Assembly: GCA_937907435.1 (NCBI GenBank)
Contig: CALCIA010000129.1
Span: 1 to 22,387 of the forward strand
Source of the DNA: an uncultured Actinomycetes bacterium
GTDB taxonomy: Bacteria; Actinomycetota; Thermoleophilia; Solirubrobacterales; 70-9
Direction of reading: 5' to 3'
DNA: 22,387 nt
Numbering within the stretch: position 1 is the first letter of the stretch; every line of letters begins with the position of its first letter. The notes below the pieces were generated by a model. It searched no databases and was not told where the DNA came from. It saw nothing but the letters and a program-made list of their open reading frames with translations. Below are positions 1 through 7,825 of the stretch, in pieces. The translations under genes were made by a program, and so were the position numbers.

Positions 1-84
1 TCTGACTCCCGTCACGGATCCGTGCCACTCCCGACGCACTCCCGTGACGCCCCCGGGCACGATCCTCCACACCTTCCGCACACC

Positions 85-134
85 CGCCCCTCTCGCCACG
101 GCCACAGCCTGCCCGGGCCGTGGCGAGAGGGGCG
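85..134. terminator. Long perfect hairpin, probable terminator
   Basis: Arms 85-103 and 116-134 are perfectly complementary over 19 bases with a 12-base loop. There is no T-run on either side, as is common for actinobacterial terminators. The gene it would terminate lies left of the window on the + strand, so the role is inferred from the shape and from similar hairpins after other genes here. Confidence 0.55.
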
Positions 135-143
135 CGTCCCCAA

Positions 144-235
144 CCGGGCGCCAGCTTGCGGGGTCCCGTCCCTCCCGGGCGACAGCTTGCGGGGCCTGGA
201 CCCTCCCGGGGAGACAGCTTGCGAGCCCCCATCCC
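144..235. repeat. 31-base imperfect tandem repeat, three copies
   Basis: The word CAGCTTGCG occurs at 152-160, 183-191 and 214-222, an exact 31-base period. Each copy is embedded in a similar CCCGGG...CAGCTTGCGGGG...CCTCC context. The third copy is the most diverged (GCGAGC in place of GCGGGG). The repeat lies about 70 bases upstream of the first gene. Function is unknown; it could be a protein-binding array or a minisatellite. Confidence 0.7.
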
Positions 236-303
236 TTCCCGCGCGCCACCATGCCCCGCCCCCTTAATCATGGATTTATCCCGCAGGCGGAAGCTCCGGA
301 TTT

Positions 304-1899
304 GTGCACGACTCCGCGGTCACTCTTCCGGCTGCCCTAGGCGAATCGCAGGAGGCGACGGCCCCGCGTCGCTGGGCCGTCTTCCTCGTCCTGGCGGGGC
401 TCGCCGCCGCCGGGGCGGCGATCCGCTTCGCGCCGCTCGGCGTGCAGAGCTTCCACCACGACGAGGTGATCACGGTGATGCGGGTGATCCCCGGCAGCTT
501 CGGCCACATGCTGCACGAGGTGAAGGTCAGCGAGTCGAACCCGCCGCTCTACTACGTACTCGCCTGGGGCTGGGCGAAGGCGTTCGGCCGCGACGAGTTC
601 GGCATCCGCTCGCTCTCGGCGCTGCTCGGGACGCTCGTCGTCCCGCTTGGCTACCCGATCGGCCGGCAGCTCGCGAGCCGCCGCGTCGGCCTCGTCCTCA
701 CCGGCCTCCTCGCCTTCAACCCGATGCTGATCTGGTACTCGCAGGAGGCCCGCTCCTACGCGCTGCTGGTCTTCTTCGGCGCGCTTTCGTTCCTCTTCTT
801 CGTCCGCGCCCTCGACACCCGGAGCGGCCGCGACCTGGCGCTCTGGGCGGTGAGCTCGGCGCTCGCCCTCGGCAGCCACTACTTCGCCTTCTTCGCGGTC
901 GGGATCGAGGCGGCCTGGCTGGCGGTGGCGCTGCGCGACCGCTGGAAGGCGCTGCTGCCGGCGCTGGCGGCGGTCGGTGCCGCGGGGGCGGCGCTGCTGC
1001 CGCTGATCGCCGCCCAGGCCAACCCCGACCACATCGGCTGGATCGAAGAAAGCCCGCTCGGCAACCGCTTCTTCGAGACCGGGGTCAGCTTCCTTATCGG
1101 CGAAACCGGCCACATCATCGCCGAGCCGCCGCGCGTCCATTATGCGGTGCTGCCCGCGATCGGCGTCGGGCTCGCGGCGCTGGCGCTGCTCGTCCTCGGC
1201 ACCCGGCGGGAGCGCCGCGGCGGCGCGCTCGGGCTCGCGGTCGGGCTCGGCGTCCTCGCCCTGGCGGGCGCGGCGGCGCTGGTCGGCAAGGACTACGTGG
1301 TCGAGCGCAACCTGCTGCCGGCGCTGGTGCCGCTCGCCGCCGTGGTGGCGCTCGGCCTCGGCGCCGCCCGCGCCCGCCTCGGCGGCCTGCTGGTGGCGAT
1401 CGCCCTCTGCTCCTACTGGCTCGCCTTCGACGTCTACGTCACCCAGACGCCGAACCTGCAGCGGCCCGACTACCGGGGCGTCGCGAGCGCGCTCGGCCCG
1501 GCCCGGGTGCCGCGGGCGATCGTCAGCTGGCGCCTCGCCGGCGACCCGCTGCGCTGGTACCTGGACGACGGCGCGATGCGCTGGTACGGCGGTGCCGAAC
1601 GGGTGCGGGAAGTCGACCTGGTCGGCAAGCGCGTCGTCGCCGAGCGCAACGCTAACCTTCCGTCGGTGTTTCGCCCGGTGGGGATCGTGCGGCTGGGCCG
1701 CCTGACGATCGCCCGCTATGTCTCGCCCCGGCCCGTCCCGCTCTGGATGCACGAACTGAACGCCTTGCCAACCGGTTATGCCACCAACACGGTCGTCCTC
1801 GACGGCCCGCCTGCCGCGCGCCTGACGCTGGGCGAGAACGCGCGGACGGCGCCGCCGATCGCGCTTGCCGCGGCGCGGGCCAGGGCGGCGGCACGATGA
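304..1899 (+). CDS. Family 39-like membrane glycosyltransferase
   Basis: This 531-residue multi-pass membrane protein resembles the GT39/ArnT/PMT class, which moves a sugar from a polyprenyl-phosphate carrier to an acceptor on the outer face of the membrane. Near the N-terminus, after the first hydrophobic segment, is an acidic loop (FHHDEVITV, about residues 51-59) where the family keeps its catalytic acid. NPPLYYVL and WYSQEARSYALL further on are typical of the family. Many hydrophobic segments follow and the C-terminal ~120 residues are soluble. The start is GTG at 304 with no clear Shine-Dalgarno; I see no better in-frame start nearby. The stop overlaps the next gene's start (ATGA), so it is probably cotranslated with the GtrA flippase, a common partner for supplying or flipping the lipid-linked sugar. 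Acceptor and sugar cannot be read from the sequence. Confidence 0.85.
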   Translation: MHDSAVTLPAALGESQEATAPRRWAVFLVLAGLAAAGAAIRFAPLGVQSFHHDEVITVMRVIPGSFGHMLHEVKVSESNPPLYYVLAWGWAKAFGRDEFGIRSLSALLGTLVVPLGYPIGRQLASRRVGLVLTGLLAFNPMLIWYSQEARSYALLVFFGALSFLFFVRALDTRSGRDLALWAVSSALALGSHYFAFFAVGIEAAWLAVALRDRWKALLPALAAVGAAGAALLPLIAAQANPDHIGWIEESPLGNRFFETGVSFLIGETGHIIAEPPRVHYAVLPAIGVGLAALALLVLGTRRERRGGALGLAVGLGVLALAGAAALVGKDYVVERNLLPALVPLAAVVALGLGAARARLGGLLVAIALCSYWLAFDVYVTQTPNLQRPDYRGVASALGPARVPRAIVSWRLAGDPLRWYLDDGAMRWYGGAERVREVDLVGKRVVAERNANLPSVFRPVGIVRLGRLTIARYVSPRPVPLWMHELNALPTGYATNTVVLDGPPAARLTLGENARTAPPIALAAARARAAAR

Positions 1900-2342
1900 G
1901 CGGCGGCGGCCTGGGCGGCGAACACGCCAACCTGGCGGTGCGGCTGCACCACGCCGCGCGCAAGCCGGACAACTGGATCCAGCTGGTGAAATTCGGCGTG
2001 GTCGGCGGCTCCGGCTACGTGATCAACCTGCTGGTCTTCGCCTTCCTCGCCTCGAACCTCGGCATCTATCACGCGGCGGCGGCGGTCGGTGCCTTCCTCG
2101 TCGCGCTCGGCAACAACTTCTTCTGGAACCGCCACTGGACCTTCGGCCCGGGGGAGGGGCTGGCCCACGAGCAGGCGATCCGCTTCACCGTGGTCAGCGT
2201 CGGCGCCCTGGTCATCAACCTGGTCGTGCTGGAGCTGCTGGTCGAGTCCGCCTCGCTCAACGAAATCGCCGCCCAGGCGATCGCGGTCGCCGTCGCGATG
2301 CCGTTCAACTTCCTCGGCAACAAGCTCTGGACCTTCGCCTGA
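1896..2342 (+). CDS. GtrA-family membrane protein (polyprenyl-phosphate sugar flippase)
   Basis: This 148-residue protein has about four transmembrane helices in two repeated halves. The first half ends in NNFFWNRHWTF (73-83) and the second in FNFLGNKLWTF (137-147), the hallmark duplicated motif of GtrA proteins. A hydrophobic run starting near residue 30 (LVKFGVVGGSGYVINLLVF) is the typical first helix. GtrA proteins are thought to flip undecaprenyl-phosphate-linked sugars across the membrane for surface glycan modification. The ATG overlaps the stop of the glycosyltransferase gene by four bases, so translation is probably coupled. No glycosyltransferase family 2 (GtrB-like) gene is next to it, which such systems usually also need. 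Confidence 0.9.
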   Translation: MSGGGLGGEHANLAVRLHHAARKPDNWIQLVKFGVVGGSGYVINLLVFAFLASNLGIYHAAAAVGAFLVALGNNFFWNRHWTFGPGEGLAHEQAIRFTVVSVGALVINLVVLELLVESASLNEIAAQAIAVAVAMPFNFLGNKLWTFA

Positions 2343-2383
2343 GCGGCGCCGCGAGCGCGCGCTGAGGCCCTTCCCCGCTCAGC

Positions 2384-2389
2384 TAACGT
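2384..2389 (+). promoter_or_regulatory. Leaderless -10 box before the LeuRS-like gene
   Basis: TAACGT lies seven bases before the ATG at 2397, the spacing expected of a leaderless actinobacterial transcript. There is no Shine-Dalgarno upstream of that ATG, which agrees. I see no clear -35 box. Confidence 0.4.
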
Positions 2390-2396
2390 TGATGGT

Positions 2397-4649
2397 ATGA
2401 GCGAGAGCGTCCGCAGGAAGCCGCCGTACGACGCGGCGGAGGTAGAGGCCGCGCGCCAGGCCGCCTGGGTCGAGCGCGGCGATTACGACGCGCCCGCGCC
2501 GCCGCCCGACGGCGAGCACGGCGTCTACGTCAAGTCCTCGAGCCCGTTCACCTCGGGCAACCTGCACATGGGCCATGTTCGCGACTACACGATCGGTGAC
2601 GCCTACGCCCGCTTCCAGCGCGCCCGCGGGCGCAGCGTGCTGATGGGCTTCGGCTTCGACGCCTTCGGGCTGCCGGCCGAGCTGGCGGCGATCGAGCGCC
2701 AGGTGCCCGCGGCCGAGTGGGTCGTCCAGTCCGGCGAGCGGATGCTCGAGCAGATGAAGCGGCTCGGCTACAGCTTCGACTACGACCGCGTCTTCTACAG
2801 CTCCGACGAGGGCCAGTACCGCTGGTCCCAGTGGCTCTTCCTGACGCTCTACGACATGGGGCTGATCTACCTCGACGACACGACCGTCGACTGGTGCGAC
2901 ACCTGCCAGACGACGCTGGCGACGATCCAGGTCGAGGAGGGCGGGACCTGCTGGCGCTGCCACAACGAGGTGCGGCTGATCCGCCGGCCGACCTGGTTCC
3001 TGAAGATCACGCCCTACCTGGAGGAGAACGACGCCAACATGGCGCGGCTCGAGGAGCAGCCGTGGGACGAGCTGGCGCTCGCCACCCAGCGCTACATCCT
3101 CGGCCGGGCGGACGGGGTCGAGTTCGAGCTGGACGGCCCGGGCGGGCCGCTCACGGTCTTCACCCCGCACGCCGACGCCGCCGGCCTCGCGAGCTTCGTG
3201 CTGCTCTCGCCGCGCCACCCCGAGGTCGAGGCCTGGATCGGCGGCGAGGGGGTGCGCGAGGAGCTGGAGCAGCTGCGCTCCGGTGGTTGGGAGCGGAGCG
3301 CCCGCGACGCGAAATCGGTGCCGGTGATCGACACCGGCCGCTCGGTCCCCGGCCCCGGCGGCGAGCAGCTGCCGGTCCTGATCTCGCCGCTGGTCGACGC
3401 CCGCTTCGGCCCGACGGCCGCCCTCGGCATCCCCGCGGTCGACGAGGCCGACGCCGACATCGCCGCCCGCTTCCCCGGCAGGGTCGAGCCGGGGGAGACC
3501 CTCGGGGACGAGGCTCCAGGCGCTCCCGTCTCCGACGCCCGCGACACCAAGCGCTACCGCGCCAACGACTTCTCGATCTCGCGCCAGCGCTCCTGGGGGA
3601 CGCCGATCCCGATCATCCACTGTCCCGATCACGGGCCGGTGCCGGTGCCGGAGGCCGATCTGCCCGTCGTCCTGCCGCGTGACCTGGTCGCCACCGGCGA
3701 AGGGAACCCGCTGGCGGAGCGCCCGGACTTCGTCGACGTGGCCTGCCCTGTGTGCGGCAAGCCCGCGAAGCGGGAGACCGACACGCTCGACTGCCACTTC
3801 GACGCGCTCTTCCTCTGGGTCCCGGCCACGTTGCCGCCGGAGGACCGCGCGACGGAGATGTTCACCCACCCCGAGTCGCGCAAGTGGCTGCCCGCCGAGC
3901 GGCTGGTCGCGGGCGGCGACTCTGGCGGCTTCGTCTTCGACCAGCGGATCGTCACCAAGGCGCTCCGCGATCACGGCGAGTTCGCCTACATGGAGGCGGG
4001 GGAGCCGTTCGAGGGCTGCCTCTTCCACGAGATGGTGATCGCCGACGGACGCAAGATGTCCAAGCACCTCGGCAACGTCGTCGACCCCGACGAGCTGGTC
4101 GGCCAGTTCGGCGCCGACACCGTGCGCGTCGCGGTGCTCTGGGCGGCGGGGCCGGCGAAGACGCTCAACTGGTCGGACGCGGCGATCCGCTTCGCGAACA
4201 AATTCCTGCGCGGCTTCTGGACCTACGCCCACGACCGCTTTGTCGAGCTCGACTACGCCAAGCACGATCCCGAGAGGGCGGCCGAGACCGAGAAGCAGCG
4301 GGAGAAGCTGCGCGGCTGGTGCGAGAACGGCCTGAGCCGGATCGCCGACGACACCGCCGAGCTGCAGCTGCACAAGTCGATCCGCGACCTGACGCGGCTC
4401 TTCGAGCGCATCCAGCAGTTCGAGAAGCAGCTGAAGAAGCGCGGCCAGCTCGACCTGGTCGACGCCGAGGCCCTGGTCGCCGCGATCCTTCTCCTGGCCC
4501 GCGCCCTGCAGCCCTTCGCCCCCCACGCCGCCGAGCAGATCCTGATCGACTCCGGCCGCTTCACCTCCGACGACCTGCCCGGCGCATGGCCCGACGCCAC
4601 GACGATCCCGGTCGCCGTCGACGACGCCCTCTCCGGCGCGGCGTCGTAG
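2397..4649 (+). CDS. Leucyl-tRNA synthetase-like class I enzyme, divergent
   Basis: This 750-residue class I aminoacyl-tRNA synthetase is clearly of the leucyl type. The HIGH motif is LHMGHVRDYTIGD (from residue 56), followed by DAFGLPAE (88-95), a Cys4 zinc-type site (C167, C170, C185, C188), a CP1 editing insertion (about 235-390) and the KMSKS loop as KMSKH (553-557), then GNVVDPDEL and an anticodon-binding helical domain. It is shorter than most bacterial LeuRS (roughly 800-970). Several positions differ from what I remember as canonical: the DSSWYxLRY segment is DALFLWVPA (469-477), the segment normally containing EHAxLHLLY reads GGDSGGFVFDQ (506-516), and the editing TTRPDT motif reads TPHADA (256-261), although the later editing aspartates (D349, D352) are kept. 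It may be this lineage's only LeuRS or a paralog with altered specificity, so I give no symbol. It probably has a leaderless start and is followed by a hairpin. Confidence 0.85.
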   Translation: MSESVRRKPPYDAAEVEAARQAAWVERGDYDAPAPPPDGEHGVYVKSSSPFTSGNLHMGHVRDYTIGDAYARFQRARGRSVLMGFGFDAFGLPAELAAIERQVPAAEWVVQSGERMLEQMKRLGYSFDYDRVFYSSDEGQYRWSQWLFLTLYDMGLIYLDDTTVDWCDTCQTTLATIQVEEGGTCWRCHNEVRLIRRPTWFLKITPYLEENDANMARLEEQPWDELALATQRYILGRADGVEFELDGPGGPLTVFTPHADAAGLASFVLLSPRHPEVEAWIGGEGVREELEQLRSGGWERSARDAKSVPVIDTGRSVPGPGGEQLPVLISPLVDARFGPTAALGIPAVDEADADIAARFPGRVEPGETLGDEAPGAPVSDARDTKRYRANDFSISRQRSWGTPIPIIHCPDHGPVPVPEADLPVVLPRDLVATGEGNPLAERPDFVDVACPVCGKPAKRETDTLDCHFDALFLWVPATLPPEDRATEMFTHPESRKWLPAERLVAGGDSGGFVFDQRIVTKALRDHGEFAYMEAGEPFEGCLFHEMVIADGRKMSKHLGNVVDPDELVGQFGADTVRVAVLWAAGPAKTLNWSDAAIRFANKFLRGFWTYAHDRFVELDYAKHDPERAAETEKQREKLRGWCENGLSRIADDTAELQLHKSIRDLTRLFERIQQFEKQLKKRGQLDLVDAEALVAAILLLARALQPFAPHAAEQILIDSGRFTSDDLPGAWPDATTIPVAVDDALSGAAS

Positions 4650-4675
4650 CCAGCGCGGCTCGCCCGTCCCGATGA

Positions 4676-4714
4676 GTTCGCAGTTCTCCGCGCCTATCGC
4701 GGATTAGTGCGAAC
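4676..4714 (+). terminator. Nested hairpin after the LeuRS-like gene
   Basis: Outer arms GTTCGCA (4676-4682) and TGCGAAC (4708-4714) enclose a second perfect stem TCCGCG/CGCGGA (4687-4692 and 4698-4703). It starts 26 bases after the stop codon. No T-run follows. Terminator role is inferred from position. Confidence 0.5.
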
Positions 4715-4999
4715 GCATTCGGGTAGGAGGCCACGGACGGCTTCGAAAGGGAGCTTGAGGCGTACCTAAAGGCCAGGGCGATCTTTATGTTCAGGTGGCC
4801 TTGATTGGAAGAACGCCGTCTGTTATGAATGTCACCCTGTCGGCGGATCAACCGGCAGGCGAGGCGGGGCTCACTCAGACAGGGAAACCGCCTTGGGGTG
4901 GCAAAGGAGGACCTGGCGCTGAGCAGGGGATCGCGTTCGTCACGACCCGGTCCCAAATTGGTGCCGATGCGCAGTTGGCGCCGCCCCGCCTCACTTTTT

Positions 5000-5036
5000 C
5001 TTCTCGTCACGGGATCGGGGCCCCCGTGACGAGAAG
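5000..5036 (-). terminator. 14-bp perfect hairpin after the XRE gene
   Basis: Arms 5000-5013 and 5023-5036 pair perfectly with a 9-base loop. It lies 33 bases past the stop of the minus-strand XRE gene. On the minus strand an A-run, not a T-run, follows, so if it terminates it is the actinobacterial type without a U-tract, possibly working in both directions. Confidence 0.6.
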
Positions 5037-5069
5037 TGCGCGCGCGTCCGGGTGGGCGCGCGCCGCATT

Positions 5070-5378
5070 TCAGTCCGGCTGCGGCTCCTCGACGAGGAAG
5101 CGCCGCGCCTCGTGGTCCCAGCCGGTCCCTACGCAGAGGGCGTCCGGGGTCGTCGCCAGCGCGCCACAGAGCTTCAGCAGCGTCGCGAAGCGTGGTTCGC
5201 GCCCGGCCCGCTCGAGCAGGGAGATCTCGGTCCGGTGCAGCTCGGTCCGCTCGCCGAGCTCCTCCTGGGAGATGCCGACCGCGACGCGGCGGTGGCGCAG
5301 GTTGTAGGCGAAGCGCTCCTGCGGGGTCAACCCAGGGCCCTCCGCTGTCGATGACGGGTACGGCGCATGTGCGCCCAT
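5070..5378 (-). CDS. Small XRE-family transcriptional regulator
   Basis: This 102-residue protein carries one Cro/C1-type helix-turn-helix. The segment RVAVGISQEELGERTELHR (31-49) followed by TEISLLERAGREP (50-62) is the classic XRE pattern: helix, SQEELGE, recognition helix contacting DNA, then the ERG/EP turn. Residues 64-84 (FATLLKLCGALATTPDALCVG) complete the domain. A short tail contains WDHEARRFLVEE. It is transcribed away from threonine synthase, with 228 bases between the two starts. Two copies of CAGACAA (5391-5397 and 5406-5412) lie just upstream of its start and could be an operator half-site pair for autoregulation; that is inference. No strong Shine-Dalgarno is seen. Its targets are unknown. 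Confidence 0.85.
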   Translation of the reverse strand: MGAHAPYPSSTAEGPGLTPQERFAYNLRHRRVAVGISQEELGERTELHRTEISLLERAGREPRFATLLKLCGALATTPDALCVGTGWDHEARRFLVEEPQPD

Positions 5379-5606
5379 CGTTTCGAAGGGCAGACAACCG
5401 TTCCACAGACAAAATGCCGCTCTTCTTTGAGTGACCCGATGGTTCCGCTACCTTGAGGAGCGGAGTTGGAGGGGTTTTCCGAATATTTACGTGAAAGACG
5501 TTGACCGGACCGACCCCGTGTTTCAGACTTACGATCCAGACATGCGGCGCCCTGAGGCGTCGCGCCAAGAACAAGCCGCTTCGGCGGTAGCCAAGGAGGA
5601 AGTTGG

Positions 5607-6914
5607 ATGAGCCACGACACGCAGCATCTGGAGGGGCCTATCGGCCGGCGAACCAGGTCCTGCGCGACCGAACTCGTCTGCCGTGACTGTGGCTACCGCA
5701 CGCCGCTGTTGGACCAGGCCTTCAAGTGCCCGGCCTGCGGCGAAGGCCTCGACATCGACTACGACTACGAGCGGGCCAAGGAGGTGATCGCCGAGCATGG
5801 GCTCGAGGACCGGTCGTGGAACGTCTGGCGCCTCGAGGAGCTCCTGCCGATCACATCGGCCGACGCCCGGTCGCGGGTCGCGCAGTTCGCCGGCCAGACG
5901 CCGCTGATCAAGGCCGACCGCCTCGGCGCCGAGCTCGGCCTGAAGAACCTCTACCTGAAGGACGACTCGACCAACCGCCCGTCGCTCTCTTATAAGGACC
6001 GCGTCGTCGGCATGGCGATCGCCCGCCTGGTGGAGCTCGGGAAAGACGAGGTCGGCTGCGTCTCGACCGGCAACGTCGGCACCGCGGTCGCGGCGCTGGC
6101 GGCGAAGGCCGGCGCCCAGGCCTACGTCTTCTACCCCGGCAACATGGAGAAGGGGAAGGCGAAGGCCTGCCGCGCCCTCGGCGCCCAGGTCTGCCAGCTC
6201 GACGGCAACTACGACCAGGCCAACCGCGCCTGCCGCGAGCTCTCGCTGGCGAGCGGGATCGAGTTCGCCAACATCACCCTGCGTCCGTTCTACGCCGAGG
6301 GGGCGAAGACGGTGGCCTACGAGGTGGTCGAGGAGCTCGGCTGGCGCGCGCCGGACCACTTCGTGATCCCGGCCGCCGGCGGCACCCTCTCCTCGCGCGT
6401 CCACAAGGGGCTGAACGAGCTGGAGACGGTCGGGCTCGCCGAGACCGCGGCGACGAAGATCAACGTCGCCCAGGCGGGCGGCTGCGATCCGATCTCCACC
6501 GCGATCCTCGAGGGCGGTGAGCTCGAGCCGCAGTCCCCGGACACGGCGGTCCACTCGCTGGCGATCGGCGCGCCGGGGGACGGCCCGCTGGTGATCGACG
6601 CGGTGCGCAGCCGCGGCGGCTCGGCCGGGACCGTGTCCGACGCGGAGGTCTTCGAGGCGATCGACCTGCTCGGCGCCACCGAGGGCATCCTCACCGAGCC
6701 CGCGGGCGGCACCACGATCGCCTCGCTCGCCCAGCTCGTCGCCCGCGGCAAGATCGCGCCGGACGAGTCGGTCGTCGCGATCATCAGCGGCAACGGGCTG
6801 AAGACGATCCAGGACCACCCGGAGAAGGCCTGGCCGGAAATGGTCGCCTGCAACCTCGAGGCGATGAGCGAGCAGCTGCAGGACTTCCGCCGCACCGCCG
6901 CAGCGGTTGGCTGA
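5607..6914 (+). CDS. thrC: Threonine synthase
   Basis: This 435-residue PLP enzyme of fold type II converts O-phospho-L-homoserine to L-threonine in the cytoplasm. An N-terminal zinc ribbon has C25, C28, C41 and C44, as in many bacterial and archaeal threonine synthases. The PLP lysine is K130 in RPSLSYKDRVVG, and the phosphate-binding loop is STGNVGTA (153-160). IPAAGGTLSSRVHKG and TEPAGGTTIASL follow the family order. The ATG has an excellent Shine-Dalgarno (AAGGAGGA, 5593-5600) six bases upstream, in contrast to the leaderless-looking genes nearby. It is the first gene of a run with the epoxide-hydrolase-like gene 16 bases downstream. A related PLP enzyme such as cysteate synthase is possible but less likely. 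Confidence 0.88.
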   Translation: MSHDTQHLEGPIGRRTRSCATELVCRDCGYRTPLLDQAFKCPACGEGLDIDYDYERAKEVIAEHGLEDRSWNVWRLEELLPITSADARSRVAQFAGQTPLIKADRLGAELGLKNLYLKDDSTNRPSLSYKDRVVGMAIARLVELGKDEVGCVSTGNVGTAVAALAAKAGAQAYVFYPGNMEKGKAKACRALGAQVCQLDGNYDQANRACRELSLASGIEFANITLRPFYAEGAKTVAYEVVEELGWRAPDHFVIPAAGGTLSSRVHKGLNELETVGLAETAATKINVAQAGGCDPISTAILEGGELEPQSPDTAVHSLAIGAPGDGPLVIDAVRSRGGSAGTVSDAEVFEAIDLLGATEGILTEPAGGTTIASLAQLVARGKIAPDESVVAIISGNGLKTIQDHPEKAWPEMVACNLEAMSEQLQDFRRTAAAVG

Positions 6915-6930
6915 GCAAGGCAACGGGGCG

Positions 6931-7815
6931 ATGGCGGAGCCGCCGCACGTCGACGGCGTCCGCCACCGTTATGTGGAGGCGCGCGGGCTGCGCTTCCACC
7001 TGGCCGAAGCGGGGGAGGGCGACGACGTCGTCCTCTGCCTGCACGGCTGGCCGCAGCACTGGTACGAGTGGCGGTTCCTGCTGCCGCGGCTGGCCGCGGC
7101 CGGCCACCGGGCGATCGCGCTCGACCTGCGGGGCTTCGGCTGGTCGGACGCCCCGCCGGGCGGCTACGAGAAGGAGAACCTCGCGTCCGACGTGCTGGCG
7201 GTGCTCGACGAGCTCGGCCTCGAGCGGGTGAAGCTGGTCGGCCACGACTGGGGCGGCTGGATCGGCTATCTGCTCTGCCTGCGCGCCCCGGAGCGCTTCG
7301 AGCGCTACCTGGCGCTGAACATCCTCACCCCGTGGGTCAACCCGCGCGTGATCGTGCCGGAGGCGTGGCGCTTCACCTACCAGCTGCTGGTCGCCGCGCC
7401 CGTCCTCGGCTACCGCCTGCACACCAGCGGCACCCTGGTCCCGAAGGTCCTCCTCGGCGCCTCCGTCGTCCGCGACAACTTCGACTCCGAGACGCTCCAC
7501 ATCTTCAGCGACAACCTCGCCGAACCCGACCGCGCCCGCGCCTGCGTGCAGATGTACCGGACCTTCCAGCTCCGTGAGCAGCCGGCCCTGATCCGCGGCC
7601 GCTACGCCCGCGAGCGCCTGACCGTCCCCACCCTGCAGCTCCACGGCACCGACGACGCGGCCCTCCGTCCCCACATGCTGGCCGGCTGGCAGCGCCACGC
7701 CGACGACATGCGGGTCGAGCTGGTCGAGGGCTGCGGCCACTTCATCGTCGACGAGGCTCCGGACCTGGTCGCCGACCGGGCCGTCGCGTTCTTCGCCTCG
7801 CCGGCGTCGCCATAG
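6931..7815 (+). CDS. Alpha/beta hydrolase, epoxide hydrolase-like
   Basis: This 294-residue alpha/beta-fold protein has the HGWP motif (38-41) of epoxide hydrolases, which supplies part of the oxyanion hole. The nucleophile elbow GHDWGG (104-109) puts an aspartate (D106) as nucleophile, fitting epoxide hydrolases and haloalkane dehalogenases. The acid is probably D241 or D242 in LQLHGTDDAALRP, and the base is H270 in GCGHFIVDEAP. LDLRGFGWSD (65-74) is also typical. I chose ATG 6931 over an in-frame TTG at 6907 that would overlap the threonine synthase stop, because ATG is the stronger codon and the extra eight residues show no domain signal. The substrate is unknown. A cap domain lies between about 135 and 220. 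Confidence 0.85.
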   Translation: MAEPPHVDGVRHRYVEARGLRFHLAEAGEGDDVVLCLHGWPQHWYEWRFLLPRLAAAGHRAIALDLRGFGWSDAPPGGYEKENLASDVLAVLDELGLERVKLVGHDWGGWIGYLLCLRAPERFERYLALNILTPWVNPRVIVPEAWRFTYQLLVAAPVLGYRLHTSGTLVPKVLLGASVVRDNFDSETLHIFSDNLAEPDRARACVQMYRTFQLREQPALIRGRYARERLTVPTLQLHGTDDAALRPHMLAGWQRHADDMRVELVEGCGHFIVDEAPDLVADRAVAFFASPASP

Positions 7816-7818
7816 ACT
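7813..7818 (+). promoter_or_regulatory. Leaderless -10 box before dtd
   Basis: TAGACT lies seven bases before the ATG at 7826. It includes the TAG stop of the preceding hydrolase gene. This would give dtd its own start of transcription within the run. No convincing -35 is seen. Confidence 0.35.
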
Positions 7819-7825
7819 CGTCGCG

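Larger units (their letters stand above)
1..303. other. Non-coding leader with hairpin and tandem repeat
   Basis: I see no convincing gene here. The open frames are rich in Pro, Arg and Gly and have no domain signal. The stretch holds several copies of an ACTCCCG-type word near its start, a 19-bp perfect hairpin (85-134) and a 31-base tandem repeat (144-235). It ends at the GTG start of the glycosyltransferase gene. A promoter for that gene may lie around 262-285, where the sequence is locally AT-richer, but I cannot place boxes with confidence. Confidence 0.6.
4650..5069. other. Intergenic region, no gene recognised
   Basis: About 420 bases lie between the LeuRS-like gene and the convergent XRE regulator. 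Reading all frames I find only short or arginine-rich open frames without domain features. A nested hairpin lies at its left end and a 14-bp perfect hairpin at its right end, as expected for terminators of the two flanking genes. The middle (about 4720-4990) is less GC-rich and shows no recognisable RNA gene. It may hold a decayed gene. Confidence 0.5.

Noticed and set aside
120..1655. 511-residue frame overlapping the glycosyltransferase
   Set aside because: Arginine/alanine/proline-rich frame shadow of the GT39 gene; no hydrophobic segments or motifs.
2379..4526. 715-residue open frame on the minus strand opposite the LeuRS-like gene
   Set aside because: It is the antisense shadow of a strongly conserved class I synthetase; composition is Leu/Arg/Gly/Asp repeats with no domain.
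4720..4990. Possible structured RNA gene or leader in the lower-GC part between LeuRS and XRE
   Set aside because: No match by eye to tmRNA, SRP RNA, RNase P RNA, T-box or known riboswitch cores.
4561..5574. 337-residue minus-strand frame across the XRE regulator and the intergenic region
   Set aside because: Lacks any domain and overlaps the XRE gene in another frame; open because of GC bias.
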